Source: Alcaligenaceae bacterium
GTDB taxonomy: Bacteria > Pseudomonadota > Gammaproteobacteria > Burkholderiales > Burkholderiaceae_B
Reading direction: 5' to 3'
Assembly (NCBI GenBank): GCA_013416435.1
Contig: JACCEN010000014.1
Location: forward strand, 92,045 to 156,044
Length of the DNA stretch: 64,000 nt
In this document: piece after piece, positions 26,447 through 34,196 of the stretch
Layout: every line of letters begins with the position of its first letter
Numbering within the stretch: the stretch's first letter is position 1
The notes under the pieces: generated by a model
What the model saw: only the letters and a program-made list of their open reading frames with translations
Database searches by the model: none
What the model was told of the DNA's origin: nothing
Made by a program: the position numbers and the translations under genes

Positions 26447-26578
26447 TGTGACTAAATGGGTCCAGGTATTACTACGTAAATATCGACGACAGTATATTGA
26501 CCATATCAGCAGACGTCCATCGTATTTTTTTGATACGCACCTGAACCCTATTTTTATAACCACCGCTTTTAGTCACAA
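26446..26578. promoter_or_regulatory. Candidate WYL operator pair in the divergent promoter region
   Basis: TTGTGACTAAA (26446-26456, overlapping the WYL start codon) is repeated perfectly in inverted orientation as TTTAGTCACAA at 26568-26578. Between them lies CGTAT-N7-ATACG (26520-26537), another short dyad. The 300-base gap between the WYL gene and the plus-strand gene at 26747 must hold both divergent promoters, so one regulator could control both. The regulatory role is inferred. Confidence 0.5.
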
Positions 26579-26746
26579 GGCTGTGGCGTTGCCAGGCCTG
26601 GGTAAAGCTAGACTCAGCAAGCGCATTACAGCTCGAAAAACGCCCTGGTTCGGATCGCAGATTTTTTCACTCACATATCACCTTGATGAACGCACGCAGC
26701 AACTGCTGCCTGCTTATGCCGTCTTCCTCTTCATCAAGGAGTTTCA

Positions 26747-27133
26747 ATGTCTAAAACCTTCGCTACCCCGCCTCCGGGTGAGCAGCAGGCTCCGCATCCC
26801 TCTCGAGGCATCATCTTCTGCCCGCGCTGCGGCTCTCCCAAAACCCAGACCAAGAATCGGGCCAAGAAGCTCGGTGGCGCCTTCGGTACGTGCTTCGGTA
26901 TCGCCAATTCGTTCTCTGGCGCTGCCAAGGGTGCCACAGTCGGCGCTGCGATCAGTCTGCGTGCTGTTAGCCCTTCTACACCCATGAACAGCCTTACCGT
27001 CGCCGTACTTGGTGCGTTCGTGGGTGGAGCCATGGGCTGCGCCACCGGCGCGGCACTCGGCCAAGTCATCGATGAAACGGTGCTGAATAACCACCTGTGC
27101 CTGCGCTGCGGTCATTCCTTTTCGACCTCATAA
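26747..27133 (+). CDS. Hypothetical membrane protein with split zinc ribbon
   Basis: 128 residues. An N-terminal CPRC pair (FCPRCGSPKTQT) and a C-terminal CLRC pair (LCLRCGHSF) flank a Gly/Ala-rich hydrophobic middle (GGAFGTCFGIANSFSGAAKG; VAVLGAFVGGAMGCATGAAL) that looks like a glycine zipper with two membrane passes. Both Cys pairs would then lie on the same side and could form one zinc site. AAGGAG lies 7 bases before the ATG. I do not recognise the family. It heads the plus-strand operon with DUF932. Confidence 0.7.
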   Translation: MSKTFATPPPGEQQAPHPSRGIIFCPRCGSPKTQTKNRAKKLGGAFGTCFGIANSFSGAAKGATVGAAISLRAVSPSTPMNSLTVAVLGAFVGGAMGCATGAALGQVIDETVLNNHLCLRCGHSFSTS

Positions 27134-27154
27134 CCTTTCTTCTGGAGACGCACC

Positions 27155-28114
27155 ATGGCTCATCTCGTCGAGCAAATGGCCTATGTCGGCCAAACACCCT
27201 GGCATGGCCTGGGCAATCAACTCTCTGCCAACCAACCCATTGAAGTCTGGCAACAGCAAGCGGGGATGGATTGGGACATCAAAGAAGCACCCGTGCAGTT
27301 CACCGATGTGGTGGACGATACGCAAAGCCGCCTCATCACCTTCCCACAGAGCAAGGTTCTGTACCGCTCCGACACCTATGCCCCTTTGTCTGTTGTCAGT
27401 CAGCGCTATCAGGTCGTGCAGCCTCGTGAGATTCTCGAGTTCTATCGCGATCTGACGGAAGTCTCCGGCTTTCAGCTGGAAACCGCTGGTGTCCTCAAAG
27501 GTGGTAAGAAGGTTTGGGCATTGGCACGTACAGGCCACTCGGCCACGATTCAGGCGAACGATGTCACCAACGCCTATGTGCTATTGGCTACCGCCTGCGA
27601 TGGCACGCTGGCAACGACCGCGCAGTTCACCGCCGTGCGGGTCGTCTGCAACAACACCCTGGCCGTCGCCATTGACGACACCCGAGGCGCGGTGAAGGTA
27701 CCGCACAGTACTACCTTCGATGCCGAGGCTGTCAAACGCCAGTTGGGTATCTCGGTATCTAGCTGGGACACCTTCATGTACCGGATGAAAATGCTCAGTG
27801 AGCGTGCGGTGAAGCACACGGAAGCGGAAGCCTTCTTTCGACAACTGTTTTCCGATCCACGCCAAGATGCTGCCACGCAACCCAATGAACGCGCCATGTC
27901 CAAGACCCTGGACATCTACAACGGTCGTGGCCGGGGTGCAGAACTAGGTTCTTCCAAGGGAACAGCGCTTGGACTACTCAATTCCGTGACCGAGTTCGTT
28001 GACCACGAGCGCCGCGCCCGCAACACCGATTACCGGCTGGACTCAGCTTGGTTCGGTCAAGGCGCTGCCCTGAAGCAAAAAGCCCTGGATCGCACATTGG
28101 AAATGCTGACATGA
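27155..28114 (+). CDS. DUF932 phage/plasmid-like protein
   Basis: 319 residues, opening MAHLVEQMAYVGQTPWHGLG, the signature of the phage/plasmid-like DUF932 family; further family blocks are FTAVRVVCNNTLAVAID and SSKGTALGLLNSVTEFVDHE. Function is unknown; members occur on plasmids, phages and integrative elements beside recombination genes. GGAGA precedes the start. It is followed by a perfect hairpin and then the YqaJ exonuclease gene. Confidence 0.88.
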   Translation: MAHLVEQMAYVGQTPWHGLGNQLSANQPIEVWQQQAGMDWDIKEAPVQFTDVVDDTQSRLITFPQSKVLYRSDTYAPLSVVSQRYQVVQPREILEFYRDLTEVSGFQLETAGVLKGGKKVWALARTGHSATIQANDVTNAYVLLATACDGTLATTAQFTAVRVVCNNTLAVAIDDTRGAVKVPHSTTFDAEAVKRQLGISVSSWDTFMYRMKMLSERAVKHTEAEAFFRQLFSDPRQDAATQPNERAMSKTLDIYNGRGRGAELGSSKGTALGLLNSVTEFVDHERRARNTDYRLDSAWFGQGAALKQKALDRTLEMLT

Positions 28115-28138
28115 AACACATTCTTTCTACGACCACGG

Positions 28139-28175
28139 CATAAGGCCCGGCAGCTTGATAGCGCCGGGCCTTATG
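28139..28175 (+). terminator. Hairpin between DUF932 and YqaJ genes
   Basis: CATAAGGCCCGGC (28139-28151) pairs perfectly with GCCGGGCCTTATG (28163-28175) across an 11-base loop. The only T-run after it is a short TTT. It may be a weak terminator or an mRNA-processing/stabilising element within the operon. Confidence 0.6.
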
Positions 28176-28194
28176 CCTTTCATGGAGTCTGATT

Positions 28195-29193
28195 ATGAAT
28201 ACTGCCGTTCAACTACAAACCAGAAATCATCGCCCTGCCCTGCGTCTGGTCAAAACCAATACGCTCTCTCGCGATGAATGGCTGGAAGTCCGTAAACATG
28301 GCATTGGCAGCTCGGACGCTGCCTCCGCCGTCGGCCTGAACCCCTACAAGAGCCAGTTACAGCTCTGGATGGAGAAAACAGGCCGCGATGCCGATCTACC
28401 TAAGCCTGATCCCGACGATACGACAGCGCCTGTCTATTGGGGTACGTTGCTGGAACCCATCGTCGCCGCGTCCTACACCAAGCAGACCGGTCGCCGGGTA
28501 CGTAAGGTGAATGCAGTGCTACAGCATCCCGAGCGGCCTTGGATGCTAGCCAATATTGACCGTGAAGTGATCGGTGCGGGCGATGTGCAGATCCTGGAGT
28601 GCAAGACAGCCGGGGAATTCGGCGCACGTCTCTGGAAGGATGGCGTTCCCGAGTACGTTCAACTGCAGGTGCAGCATCAGTTAGCCGTGACGGGCAAACA
28701 CGCAGCAGATGTCGCCGTATTGATTTGCGGACAACAGCTACAAGTCCACCGAATTCAGCGTGATGACGATCTGATCGCCAAGCTCATGATGCTTCAAGAG
28801 CGGTTTTGGCATTACGTAACCAGCGACACGCCGCCACCTGTCGATGGTTCAGATTCAGCGGCCACTGCGTTGCAATGCCTCTATCCTCGCGATAACGGGG
28901 ACCGCCTGGATTTCAGCCAGGACAGTCAGATGTCCGCACTCTTCACTGACCTCCAGGATGCGCGTTTCCAGTTGGATAAATACAAGAAGCTGGAGGAACA
29001 GTACAAACAGAAGATCCAGCAGGCCATGGGTAATGCCAGTCACGCCACGTTTGAAACTGGCTCAGTCAGCTGGAAGCGTAGCAAGGACAGCACTGCCTTG
29101 GACACCAAGCGCCTGCTGACAGACTCGCCGGAACTCTTGGCGCAATACAGCCTCACCCGCGCTGGAAGCCGTCGTTTCTTGATCCAGGCATGA
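28195..29193 (+). CDS. YqaJ-family viral recombinase (lambda-exonuclease-like)
   Basis: 332 residues. A 5'-3' exonuclease of the lambda Exo/YqaJ group, used in phage-type recombination. Features: SRDEWLEVRKHGIGSSDAAS with the GSSD turn, WGTLLEPIVAASYTKQTGRR, the acidic metal site in ILECKTAGEFGARLW (E-x-K), and VPEYVQLQVQHQLAVTGK. A coiled-coil-like C-terminus follows (~260-300). No single-strand annealing partner (Bet/RecT) lies next to it. GGAG precedes the start. Presumably repairs or recombines the excised island. Confidence 0.88.
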   Translation: MNTAVQLQTRNHRPALRLVKTNTLSRDEWLEVRKHGIGSSDAASAVGLNPYKSQLQLWMEKTGRDADLPKPDPDDTTAPVYWGTLLEPIVAASYTKQTGRRVRKVNAVLQHPERPWMLANIDREVIGAGDVQILECKTAGEFGARLWKDGVPEYVQLQVQHQLAVTGKHAADVAVLICGQQLQVHRIQRDDDLIAKLMMLQERFWHYVTSDTPPPVDGSDSAATALQCLYPRDNGDRLDFSQDSQMSALFTDLQDARFQLDKYKKLEEQYKQKIQQAMGNASHATFETGSVSWKRSKDSTALDTKRLLTDSPELLAQYSLTRAGSRRFLIQA

Positions 29194-29244
29194 CGCATTG
29201 GCGCAGAAACAAACTACCTACACCCCATCCCATTATCTTCATCT

Positions 29245-29269
29245 GGCCGTCCTTCGGGGCGGCCTTTTT
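29245..29269 (+). terminator. Rho-independent terminator after the YqaJ gene
   Basis: GGCCGTCC-TTCG-GGGCGGCC forms an 8-bp stem with a stable UUCG tetraloop, followed by TTTTT (29265-29269). It is a textbook terminator, only 20 bases before the RadC-like start, so the next gene may have its own promoter or depend on read-through. Confidence 0.75.
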
Positions 29270-29286
29270 GTTGTGAAGGACACAGC

Positions 29287-29787
29287 ATGCGTTATCACAA
29301 ACTGAAAGCAGGCTCAGAGCCGGGCAGCTACCTCATGGAGTCTGAACTTGTCACGGAAGACGACATCCTGACGATGGCCAAACAGCTCTCTCGCAAACGG
29401 TTAAGCAAAGGCCGGTCGTTGACGGCACCACACGTCGTCAAGGACCACGTTCGCGAGCTCATGCACGACTATCAGCATGAGGTCTTCGCGGTACTTCTAC
29501 TCGATTCCAGGTTCAGGATCATCGGGTTTCATGAGTTGTTCCGGGGCACCATCAGTACGGCCAGCGTTTACCCGCGAGAAGTCGTCAAACTGGCTTTGGA
29601 GCACAACGCAGCTGCACTCATCATGGCTCATAACCATCCATCAGGCGATCCCACTCCGAGCATTGCTGACGTCGACCTCACCAAGACGCTGAGAGACGCC
29701 TTGGCACTGGTCGATGTAAAGGTGCTCGATCACATCGTTGTAGCGACTGAAGGGTGCGTGTCACTGGCTGAGCATGGTGCCATATAA
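29287..29787 (+). CDS. RadC-like JAB domain protein
   Basis: 166 residues, JAB1/MPN metalloprotease fold of the RadC family. The metal motif is present: IMAHNHPSGDPTPSIADVDL (HxHPSGD...D). Unlike chromosomal RadC it lacks the N-terminal helix-hairpin-helix domain, as is usual for copies on plasmids and integrative elements. The role is unclear; proposed links to recombination or anti-restriction are not proven. AAGGA precedes the start. Lies between two terminator-like hairpins. Confidence 0.88.
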   Translation: MRYHKLKAGSEPGSYLMESELVTEDDILTMAKQLSRKRLSKGRSLTAPHVVKDHVRELMHDYQHEVFAVLLLDSRFRIIGFHELFRGTISTASVYPREVVKLALEHNAAALIMAHNHPSGDPTPSIADVDLTKTLRDALALVDVKVLDHIVVATEGCVSLAEHGAI

Positions 29788-29830
29788 ACGCCCATCATCT
29801 TTTTCGCATCCGCGTTATCCGTTTACACAT

Positions 29831-29864
29831 GCCCGTTGGTTGACCAGCGGGCGTTCGTTTTTTT
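29831..29864 (+). terminator. Rho-independent terminator after the RadC-like gene
   Basis: GCCCGTTGG (29831-29839) pairs with CCAGCGGGC (29844-29852) with one G-T wobble, followed by a 7-T run (29858-29864). The ribosome site GGAG of the next gene follows directly. Confidence 0.75.
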
Positions 29865-29877
29865 GGAGATCACCATG

Positions 29878-30768
29878 ATCAAAGGACTATCCATCACGCC
29901 GCCCGTACTGGGGCGCATCTCCATCGGTCGCGTCGTTGAACGTAACGGCAAACGCCTTCCCGAAAAGGACGACCAGTTCACCATCACCAGCCAGGTACAA
30001 ACCAAAGACGGTTGGGTTCTGCACCCCTTGGACGAAACCTTGCGAAAGAACAGCCCCAACCGAAAGCTGCGCTCGATTCCCGTGACTCTGCTTTTCAATG
30101 ATCCCGATCTGAACCTACGTGCAGAGTATTCACTCTTCGACCGTAGCAACGGACGTCCGATGTGTGTCGGGAACGGAGAAACATGCCGACGAGTTACCAC
30201 GACTGGCGTCCAAACCCTGCCATGCCCAGGCACCGATGGCTGCGAAATGGCCAAAGGCGGTGCCTGCAAGCCTTACGGACGGCTCAACGTGAAGTTAGGC
30301 GACGACGATGAACTGGGCACCTTCATCTTTCGCACCACCGGCTACAACAGCATCCGTACCTTGGCGGCACGTCTGCATTACTTCAAAGCTATTTCTGGCG
30401 ACCTCCTGGCCTGCCTGCCGCTGGAATTACGTCTACGGGGAAAGAGTACCGCGCAGTCGCGTGGTACGCCGATCTACTACGTCGATCTGACCGTACGAGA
30501 AGGAATGACGCTGGACGAAGCGCTCACCCACGCGCAACAGACCTATGCGCAACGCCAAGCCCTTGCTTACGACCAGCAGGCCTTGGATGCCGTTGCTCGC
30601 GCTGGATTTGGCAATGGCGCGTTTGAGGATGATCCAGATGAGGCGCTGGATGTGATGGAGGAGTTCTATTCAGGCCGGCCGGTAGAAGACTCCAAGCCCA
30701 TACAAAAACCGTCGTTGAACGCAAAGCTGGAAAGGATTGCTGCGGAAGCGGAAGTGGCATCAGCCTGA
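29878..30768 (+). CDS. Recombination directionality factor-like protein (annotated elsewhere as hydrolase/metal-binding)
   Basis: 296 residues from ATG 29878 (MIKGLSITPPVLGRISIGRV), preceded by GGAG; an in-frame ATG at 29836 lies before that site and is not used. A cysteine cluster around residues 95-130 (GNGETCRRVTT, LPCPGTDGCEMAKGGACKPY) looks like a metal site. FRTTGYNSIRTLAARL and YYVDLTVREGMTLDEAL match the gp3-like RDF family. Such proteins steer recombinases towards excision, but for serine integrases; here the integrase is of tyrosine type, so the role is uncertain. Confidence 0.65.
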   Translation: MKGLSITPPVLGRISIGRVVERNGKRLPEKDDQFTITSQVQTKDGWVLHPLDETLRKNSPNRKLRSIPVTLLFNDPDLNLRAEYSLFDRSNGRPMCVGNGETCRRVTTTGVQTLPCPGTDGCEMAKGGACKPYGRLNVKLGDDDELGTFIFRTTGYNSIRTLAARLHYFKAISGDLLACLPLELRLRGKSTAQSRGTPIYYVDLTVREGMTLDEALTHAQQTYAQRQALAYDQQALDAVARAGFGNGAFEDDPDEALDVMEEFYSGRPVEDSKPIQKPSLNAKLERIAAEAEVASA

Positions 30769-30821
30769 TGACGCGGTATCGCACCGAACGCCAATTCACC
30801 CAACGATAAAGGAGAGCATCG

Positions 30822-30968
30822 ATGATCAAAAACTTGCTTGCCACCGTAGGCTTCGCCGTGTTCGTGCATTACGGCTACCAGCATTACCTGCGGTATCAGA
30901 GGCTCAAGGCAGAGAACGCCTGTTTGCGGGAGAAATGGAAGGACTGTGTGGGCAAGGCTAATCCTTGA
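30822..30968 (+). CDS. Small membrane-anchored protein, 48 residues
   Basis: ATG 30822 has AAGGAG 9-13 bases upstream. The product begins MIKNLLATVGFAVFVHYGYQ, a single N-terminal hydrophobic segment, then a basic, helical tail (YQRLKAENACLREKWKDC). Two cysteines lie in the tail. I do not recognise the family. It is the last gene of the plus-strand operon, 53 bases after the RDF-like gene. Confidence 0.6.
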   Translation: MIKNLLATVGFAVFVHYGYQHYLRYQRLKAENACLREKWKDCVGKANP

Positions 30969-31021
30969 ACCCCATATGAGTGACGTACGTGATGACGTCG
31001 GTTACGGCTGAAAAGATCCGA

Positions 31022-31267
31022 TCAAGCGGCCCGAGATTCCTGGATGCGTTCCTGTATCCAGGTTTCCAATTCACTTTTCAACCACCTGGACCTCCTTCCA
31101 AATTTCACTGGTTTGGGAAATTTCCCCTCTTTAATCAGCTGGTAGAACCATTTATCAGTCAGCCCAGTATAGCGAGCTATGAACCCCATATCGACGAATT
31201 GATCTTCGAGCAGCGATATGGGAATGGGTGTGGGCTGAGCGCTTGCAATGGCAGCAGGTGTGGTCAT
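31022..31267 (-). CDS. AlpA-family DNA-binding regulator / excisionase
   Basis: 81 residues from ATG 31267 with AGGAG 7 bases upstream. A MerR-like winged helix: DMGFIARYTGLTDKWFYQLI then KEGKFPKPVKFGRRSRWLKS, the AlpA signature. AlpA-type proteins act as excisionases or activators of integrase genes in P4-like elements. It lies 20 kb from the integrase and is convergent with the plus-strand operon. Confidence 0.88.
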   Translation of the reverse strand: MTTPAAIASAQPTPIPISLLEDQFVDMGFIARYTGLTDKWFYQLIKEGKFPKPVKFGRRSRWLKSELETWIQERIQESRAA

Positions 31268-31358
31268 GTTGTTCTCCTGTCTTGTTAAAAGGCAGGAAGT
31301 CGACGTCGACCGAAGGGGCCAACATCTCTTCCACAACATGACCCAACAGAATAAAAAA

Positions 31359-31940
31359 CTACAAGCTGCTCCCGATTGATCTCTCTCCATCCCCATAGCG
31401 CTTGGTCAGGTTCTTTGCCAGATAGTCCGCGATTACAAGCACACCTTGAATCTGAAATCTGATATCGGCACTATTCTTATCAAGATAAAAGGTTCGTCCA
31501 AACTCAACCAACGGGAAAAAATCCGGGTGATTCAAGTTTGTTGCGCTGAGCCAAGCCTGTCTTATCATGGAAGATAAATTACCGGCTATGGCCAGATAGT
31601 CTCCCAACGAGTGGTATACATCTTTGTTAAGAAATAGCAGAATGTGATAATGCTTCTTCCTATTGACGTCGCCGTACTCCCGCACCCAAACGTAATTCAG
31701 GTTACAGGATAGTTTCCTTCGCCAAGCCTTCTCTTTCCGTTTTAGATCAGCCCTGATTTTGGCTTTCAGTGACGCGAAAAATCGTGTAATCACACGCGAG
31801 TCAGTCTGTGCCAGTGTTTCGACTTCAGGAAACCGTAAATCACAGCGAACAACAAAAAGTCTCGGATGAACCTCCAAGGCTTTCAGAGTCGTATTGAAGT
31901 TTATTGCTTGATACTCAGGGTTATAGCGATGCGATTTCAT
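31359..31940 (-). CDS. Inovirus Gp2-like / YagK-YfjJ C-terminal domain protein
   Basis: About 193 residues. The motif KKHYHILLFLNKDVYHSLGD and the VRCDLRFPE and YVWVREYGDVN segments match the family of inovirus Gp2 and E. coli YfjJ/YagK, which resembles a HUH replication initiator. Start 31940 (MKSHRYNPEYQ) is favoured because AAAGG lies 8 bases upstream; the ATG at 31946 is too close to it. Possibly the island's replication protein, though no catalytic Tyr is assigned. Confidence 0.78.
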   Translation of the reverse strand: MKSHRYNPEYQAINFNTTLKALEVHPRLFVVRCDLRFPEVETLAQTDSRVITRFFASLKAKIRADLKRKEKAWRRKLSCNLNYVWVREYGDVNRKKHYHILLFLNKDVYHSLGDYLAIAGNLSSMIRQAWLSATNLNHPDFFPLVEFGRTFYLDKNSADIRFQIQGVLVIADYLAKNLTKRYGDGERSIGSSL

Positions 31941-31943
31941 TCT

Positions 31944-31975
31944 CATTACCTTTGGCGTTTATGTCATAGGTAATG
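31944..31975. promoter_or_regulatory. Inverted repeat at the YfjJ-like gene start
   Basis: CATTACCT (31944-31951) and AGGTAATG (31968-31975) form a perfect 8-bp inverted repeat that covers the ribosome site of the YfjJ-like gene. It could be an operator (AlpA or another repressor) or an mRNA hairpin hiding the ribosome site. Confidence 0.4.
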
Positions 31976-32533
31976 GGTGTTCAATGTTTTTTTATTTAAA
32001 ACAGCATTCATAGCAATACAGGCATTTGGATGCCCGATTACCTCATCAGCTTCTAACTCTATTACTAAACCAACAATATCTAGGTGCGAGATAGGTGTGA
32101 AACATCCCTTTCTTGGCACCCGCATGGCTGACGGACTGGCGTCTTGAACGGCAAATATTGCTCTGATGTTATCTGGCCGTAATTACCTTTCCACACTTGA
32201 GCAACCACGCTGCAAATTCGACCAGCCTTACATCCACTACGACTCTTTGACGAGGCTAAGCGAAGCGTGCTGCCGCACCACAGAAACGTGCCAGCATCGG
32301 ACGTGAGGTAAAAAATCGGAAGGCACAGACCTAGACTGGTGTTGTTCACACACGCATTGCAGACTATGATGCGTCGTTTTCCCTTCGTTTCCATAGGGGA
32401 TTACGTAAAATTTTCGCTATGTAGTGGAAAGATAGTTCGCGTATAGTTCCTATGTAGCGACGTCATAGCTCAGAGCTAGTTTCTCAGTAGTTCCAAATAG
32501 ATAATAACTATCAATTTCAGTAAAAAAATAGGT
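31976..32533. other. AT-rich gap without a supported gene
   Basis: About 560 bases with no convincing coding frame. A minus-strand open frame at 32080-32394 has no ribosome site and no family features. Noticeable are T- and A-runs near 31986-32000 and a repeated CTATGTAG (around 32417 and 32450) near a GCGTATAG sequence, which may belong to the promoter of the next gene. An origin of replication or transfer for the island could lie here, but nothing seen proves it. Confidence 0.4.
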
Positions 32534-33343
32534 ATGGCTGTCATCATCAAAGATCAGTTGCAAGGTTGGTTTCCACACTGGCCCTTGGGACGTCGCGAGA
32601 CCATTTGGATATGGCTCTATCTCCAATCGCAAGGAGCAGGCTTCCACCACGACAGTTTTGGTACGCGTAATACGCGCGCTAAAATGGCTCACTACATAAA
32701 GGAAAATAGCCTCGTCGCTAAAATCGATAGTGAGCGAAACCGCACTCTCCTTTCCGAGCATGCGTTTGACTGGATCGAGAGAAAGGGACGACAACCGGCC
32801 TGGCTACTGCAAAAGGCACAGCAGACATATGGGGGAAACCAGTTATTTCCTGATGACCTGACGCCCAGGGAACGCCTAGTGGCATGGTTTGATTGTTGGC
32901 CGACCGAGAAGGCTTACAAGCTAGAAGTCTTAGAATGGTTGAACGAATGCTGGGTAGAGAGGCAACTTCAAGACAAGGAGCTCTCTTGGTATGGAAGCGC
33001 CGGGAAAGAAAGGCAGAAATGTGAGATCGCTTGGGACTGGTATCACGAACATCACAAATCCGTAGCCGTACGGGCCATTAAGTTCTCTCGGTTCGAGGAT
33101 ATTCTGGAGTTTCTAGATGGCACCACTTTCAGTCAAGAGGAGAAGCTTCATCATCTTGAGCAAATCAAGAGGCGATTCAAGGCCAAGCAAACGCAGGCCA
33201 ATCGCCAAGGCAAGCGACAAACCAATCTCTCTCTGTCGGATGCCGCCAGGACACAGCTCGACCAACTTGCCAAAAGGGAACGCATGAGCAAGACCGAAAT
33301 TATCGAATTTCTCATTCAGAACGCCCATGAGAGAGGGTTGTGA
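32534..33343 (+). CDS. Hypothetical protein with C-terminal ribbon-helix-helix-like domain
   Basis: 269 residues, start MAVIIKDQLQGWFPHWPLGR with only a weak AGG upstream. The C-terminal ~40 residues (TNLSLSDAARTQLDQLAKRE, RMSKTEIIEFLIQNAHERG) look like a ribbon-helix-helix DNA-binding domain. It is preceded by a Lys/Gln/Arg-rich linker. The N-terminal 200 residues are Trp- and charge-rich and not recognised (PRERLVAWFDCWPTEKAYKL). Probably a DNA-binding regulator or partition-like protein of the island. Composition is more AT-rich than the chromosome. Confidence 0.6.
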   Translation: MAVIIKDQLQGWFPHWPLGRRETIWIWLYLQSQGAGFHHDSFGTRNTRAKMAHYIKENSLVAKIDSERNRTLLSEHAFDWIERKGRQPAWLLQKAQQTYGGNQLFPDDLTPRERLVAWFDCWPTEKAYKLEVLEWLNECWVERQLQDKELSWYGSAGKERQKCEIAWDWYHEHHKSVAVRAIKFSRFEDILEFLDGTTFSQEEKLHHLEQIKRRFKAKQTQANRQGKRQTNLSLSDAARTQLDQLAKRERMSKTEIIEFLIQNAHERGL

Positions 33344-33483
33344 AGCACCTGGGATATACGACAGCAAAATACTCATTTGCCGGGGCTGACCGGCAGGTAA
33401 CAGCGATACCATGACAACCATCCGCTTCGAGAAAGACTCGCTCAAATCCTATTCGGCACGGGCATAGCGACCATTGCCACCAT

Positions 33484-33510
33484 TGAATCTATCCGCAACT
33501 TGCGTATAAT
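33484..33510 (+). promoter_or_regulatory. Promoter of the toxin-antitoxin pair
   Basis: A perfect TATAAT (33505-33510) with TTGAAT 15 bases upstream (33484-33489). The toxin ATG follows TATAAT by only 7 bases and no Shine-Dalgarno is present, so the transcript would start at or within a base or two of the start codon. Confidence 0.55.
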
Positions 33511-33517
33511 TTGACTG

Positions 33518-33856
33518 ATGAAAGCCGTCTTCGTCGAACTGCCCGCCTTCACCCGTTACCGGGCCGATTACCTGGACGACGAGCAATTTCGTAGTCTGCA
33601 AGTAGCCATGATGAAAAACCCAGAGGCGGGCGACGTCATAGAGGGTACGGGCGGCCTGCGCAAGCTGCGGCACGGTGACCCGCGCCGAGGCAAGGGCAAA
33701 CGCGGTGGTTTGCGAGTGATCTATTACTGGTGGGACGGCGGCTCGCAGTTTTGGCTTTTCACCCTGTACGACAAGGACGAAATGGCCGATTTGAATCCCG
33801 ACGAGAAGAAGGCGCTCAAGGGTATGTTGAAAGTAGAATTGGAGGCGAGGCGATGA
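33518..33856 (+). CDS. RelE/ParE (HigB-like) type II toxin
   Basis: 112 residues: MKAVFVELPAFTRYRADYLD, GTGGLRKLRHGDPRRGKGKR and GGLRVIYYWWDGGSQFWLF match RelE/HigB mRNA-interferase toxins with their basic loop and R-V-I-Y-Y strand. The toxin precedes its antitoxin, the HigBA order. Its stop overlaps the antitoxin ATG (ATGA). Sits at the right end of the island, where it would stabilise it. Confidence 0.9.
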   Translation: MKAVFVELPAFTRYRADYLDDEQFRSLQVAMMKNPEAGDVIEGTGGLRKLRHGDPRRGKGKRGGLRVIYYWWDGGSQFWLFTLYDKDEMADLNPDEKKALKGMLKVELEARR

Positions 33857-34167
33857 AAAAGCGGAACCTGTTTTCAGAAATCACTGAGGGCTTCGACGCC
33901 CTGGCGAACGCACGCGCCGGTAAGCAAACACTGCGTACGCACGAGGTAGAAATCAACCCCGCACCGGAGGTAACCGCAGCCGAATTGACGGCGCTGCGCG
34001 AGCGCCTGAACCTATCGCGCCCTGTGTTTGCACGCTACCTGCGCACCAACCCACGTACTCTGGAGAACTGGGAACAGGGTCGTGCCAAGCCCAACGCCCA
34101 AGCTGCCCTGCTGATCCGTCTGGTCGAGAAGTTTCCCGACACCATGAAGCGACTGGCGGAGGTATGA
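33853..34167 (+). CDS. Xre-type HTH antitoxin (HigA-like)
   Basis: 104 residues from ATG 33853 with GGAGG/GAGG a few bases upstream. The helix-turn-helix is ALRERLNLSRPVFARYLRTN then PRTLENWEQGRAKPNAQA. It neutralises the upstream toxin and presumably represses the pair's promoter. Translationally coupled to the toxin. Confidence 0.9.
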   Translation: MKKRNLFSEITEGFDALANARAGKQTLRTHEVEINPAPEVTAAELTALRERLNLSRPVFARYLRTNPRTLENWEQGRAKPNAQAALLIRLVEKFPDTMKRLAEV

Positions 34168-34196
34168 ACCCCTGACAAGCCTACACCGTAGCCAAG

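Noticed and set aside
32080..32394. 104-codon minus-strand open frame
   Set aside because: No ribosome site, no recognisable domain, unusual composition; left as part of the gene-free gap.
32450..32794. 114-codon minus-strand open frame
   Set aside because: Overlaps the better-supported 32534-33343 gene on the other strand and has no family features.
33412..33468. 18-codon frame (MTTIRFEKDSLKSYSARA) upstream of the TA promoter
   Set aside because: Too short to judge, no clear ribosome site; may be a remnant.
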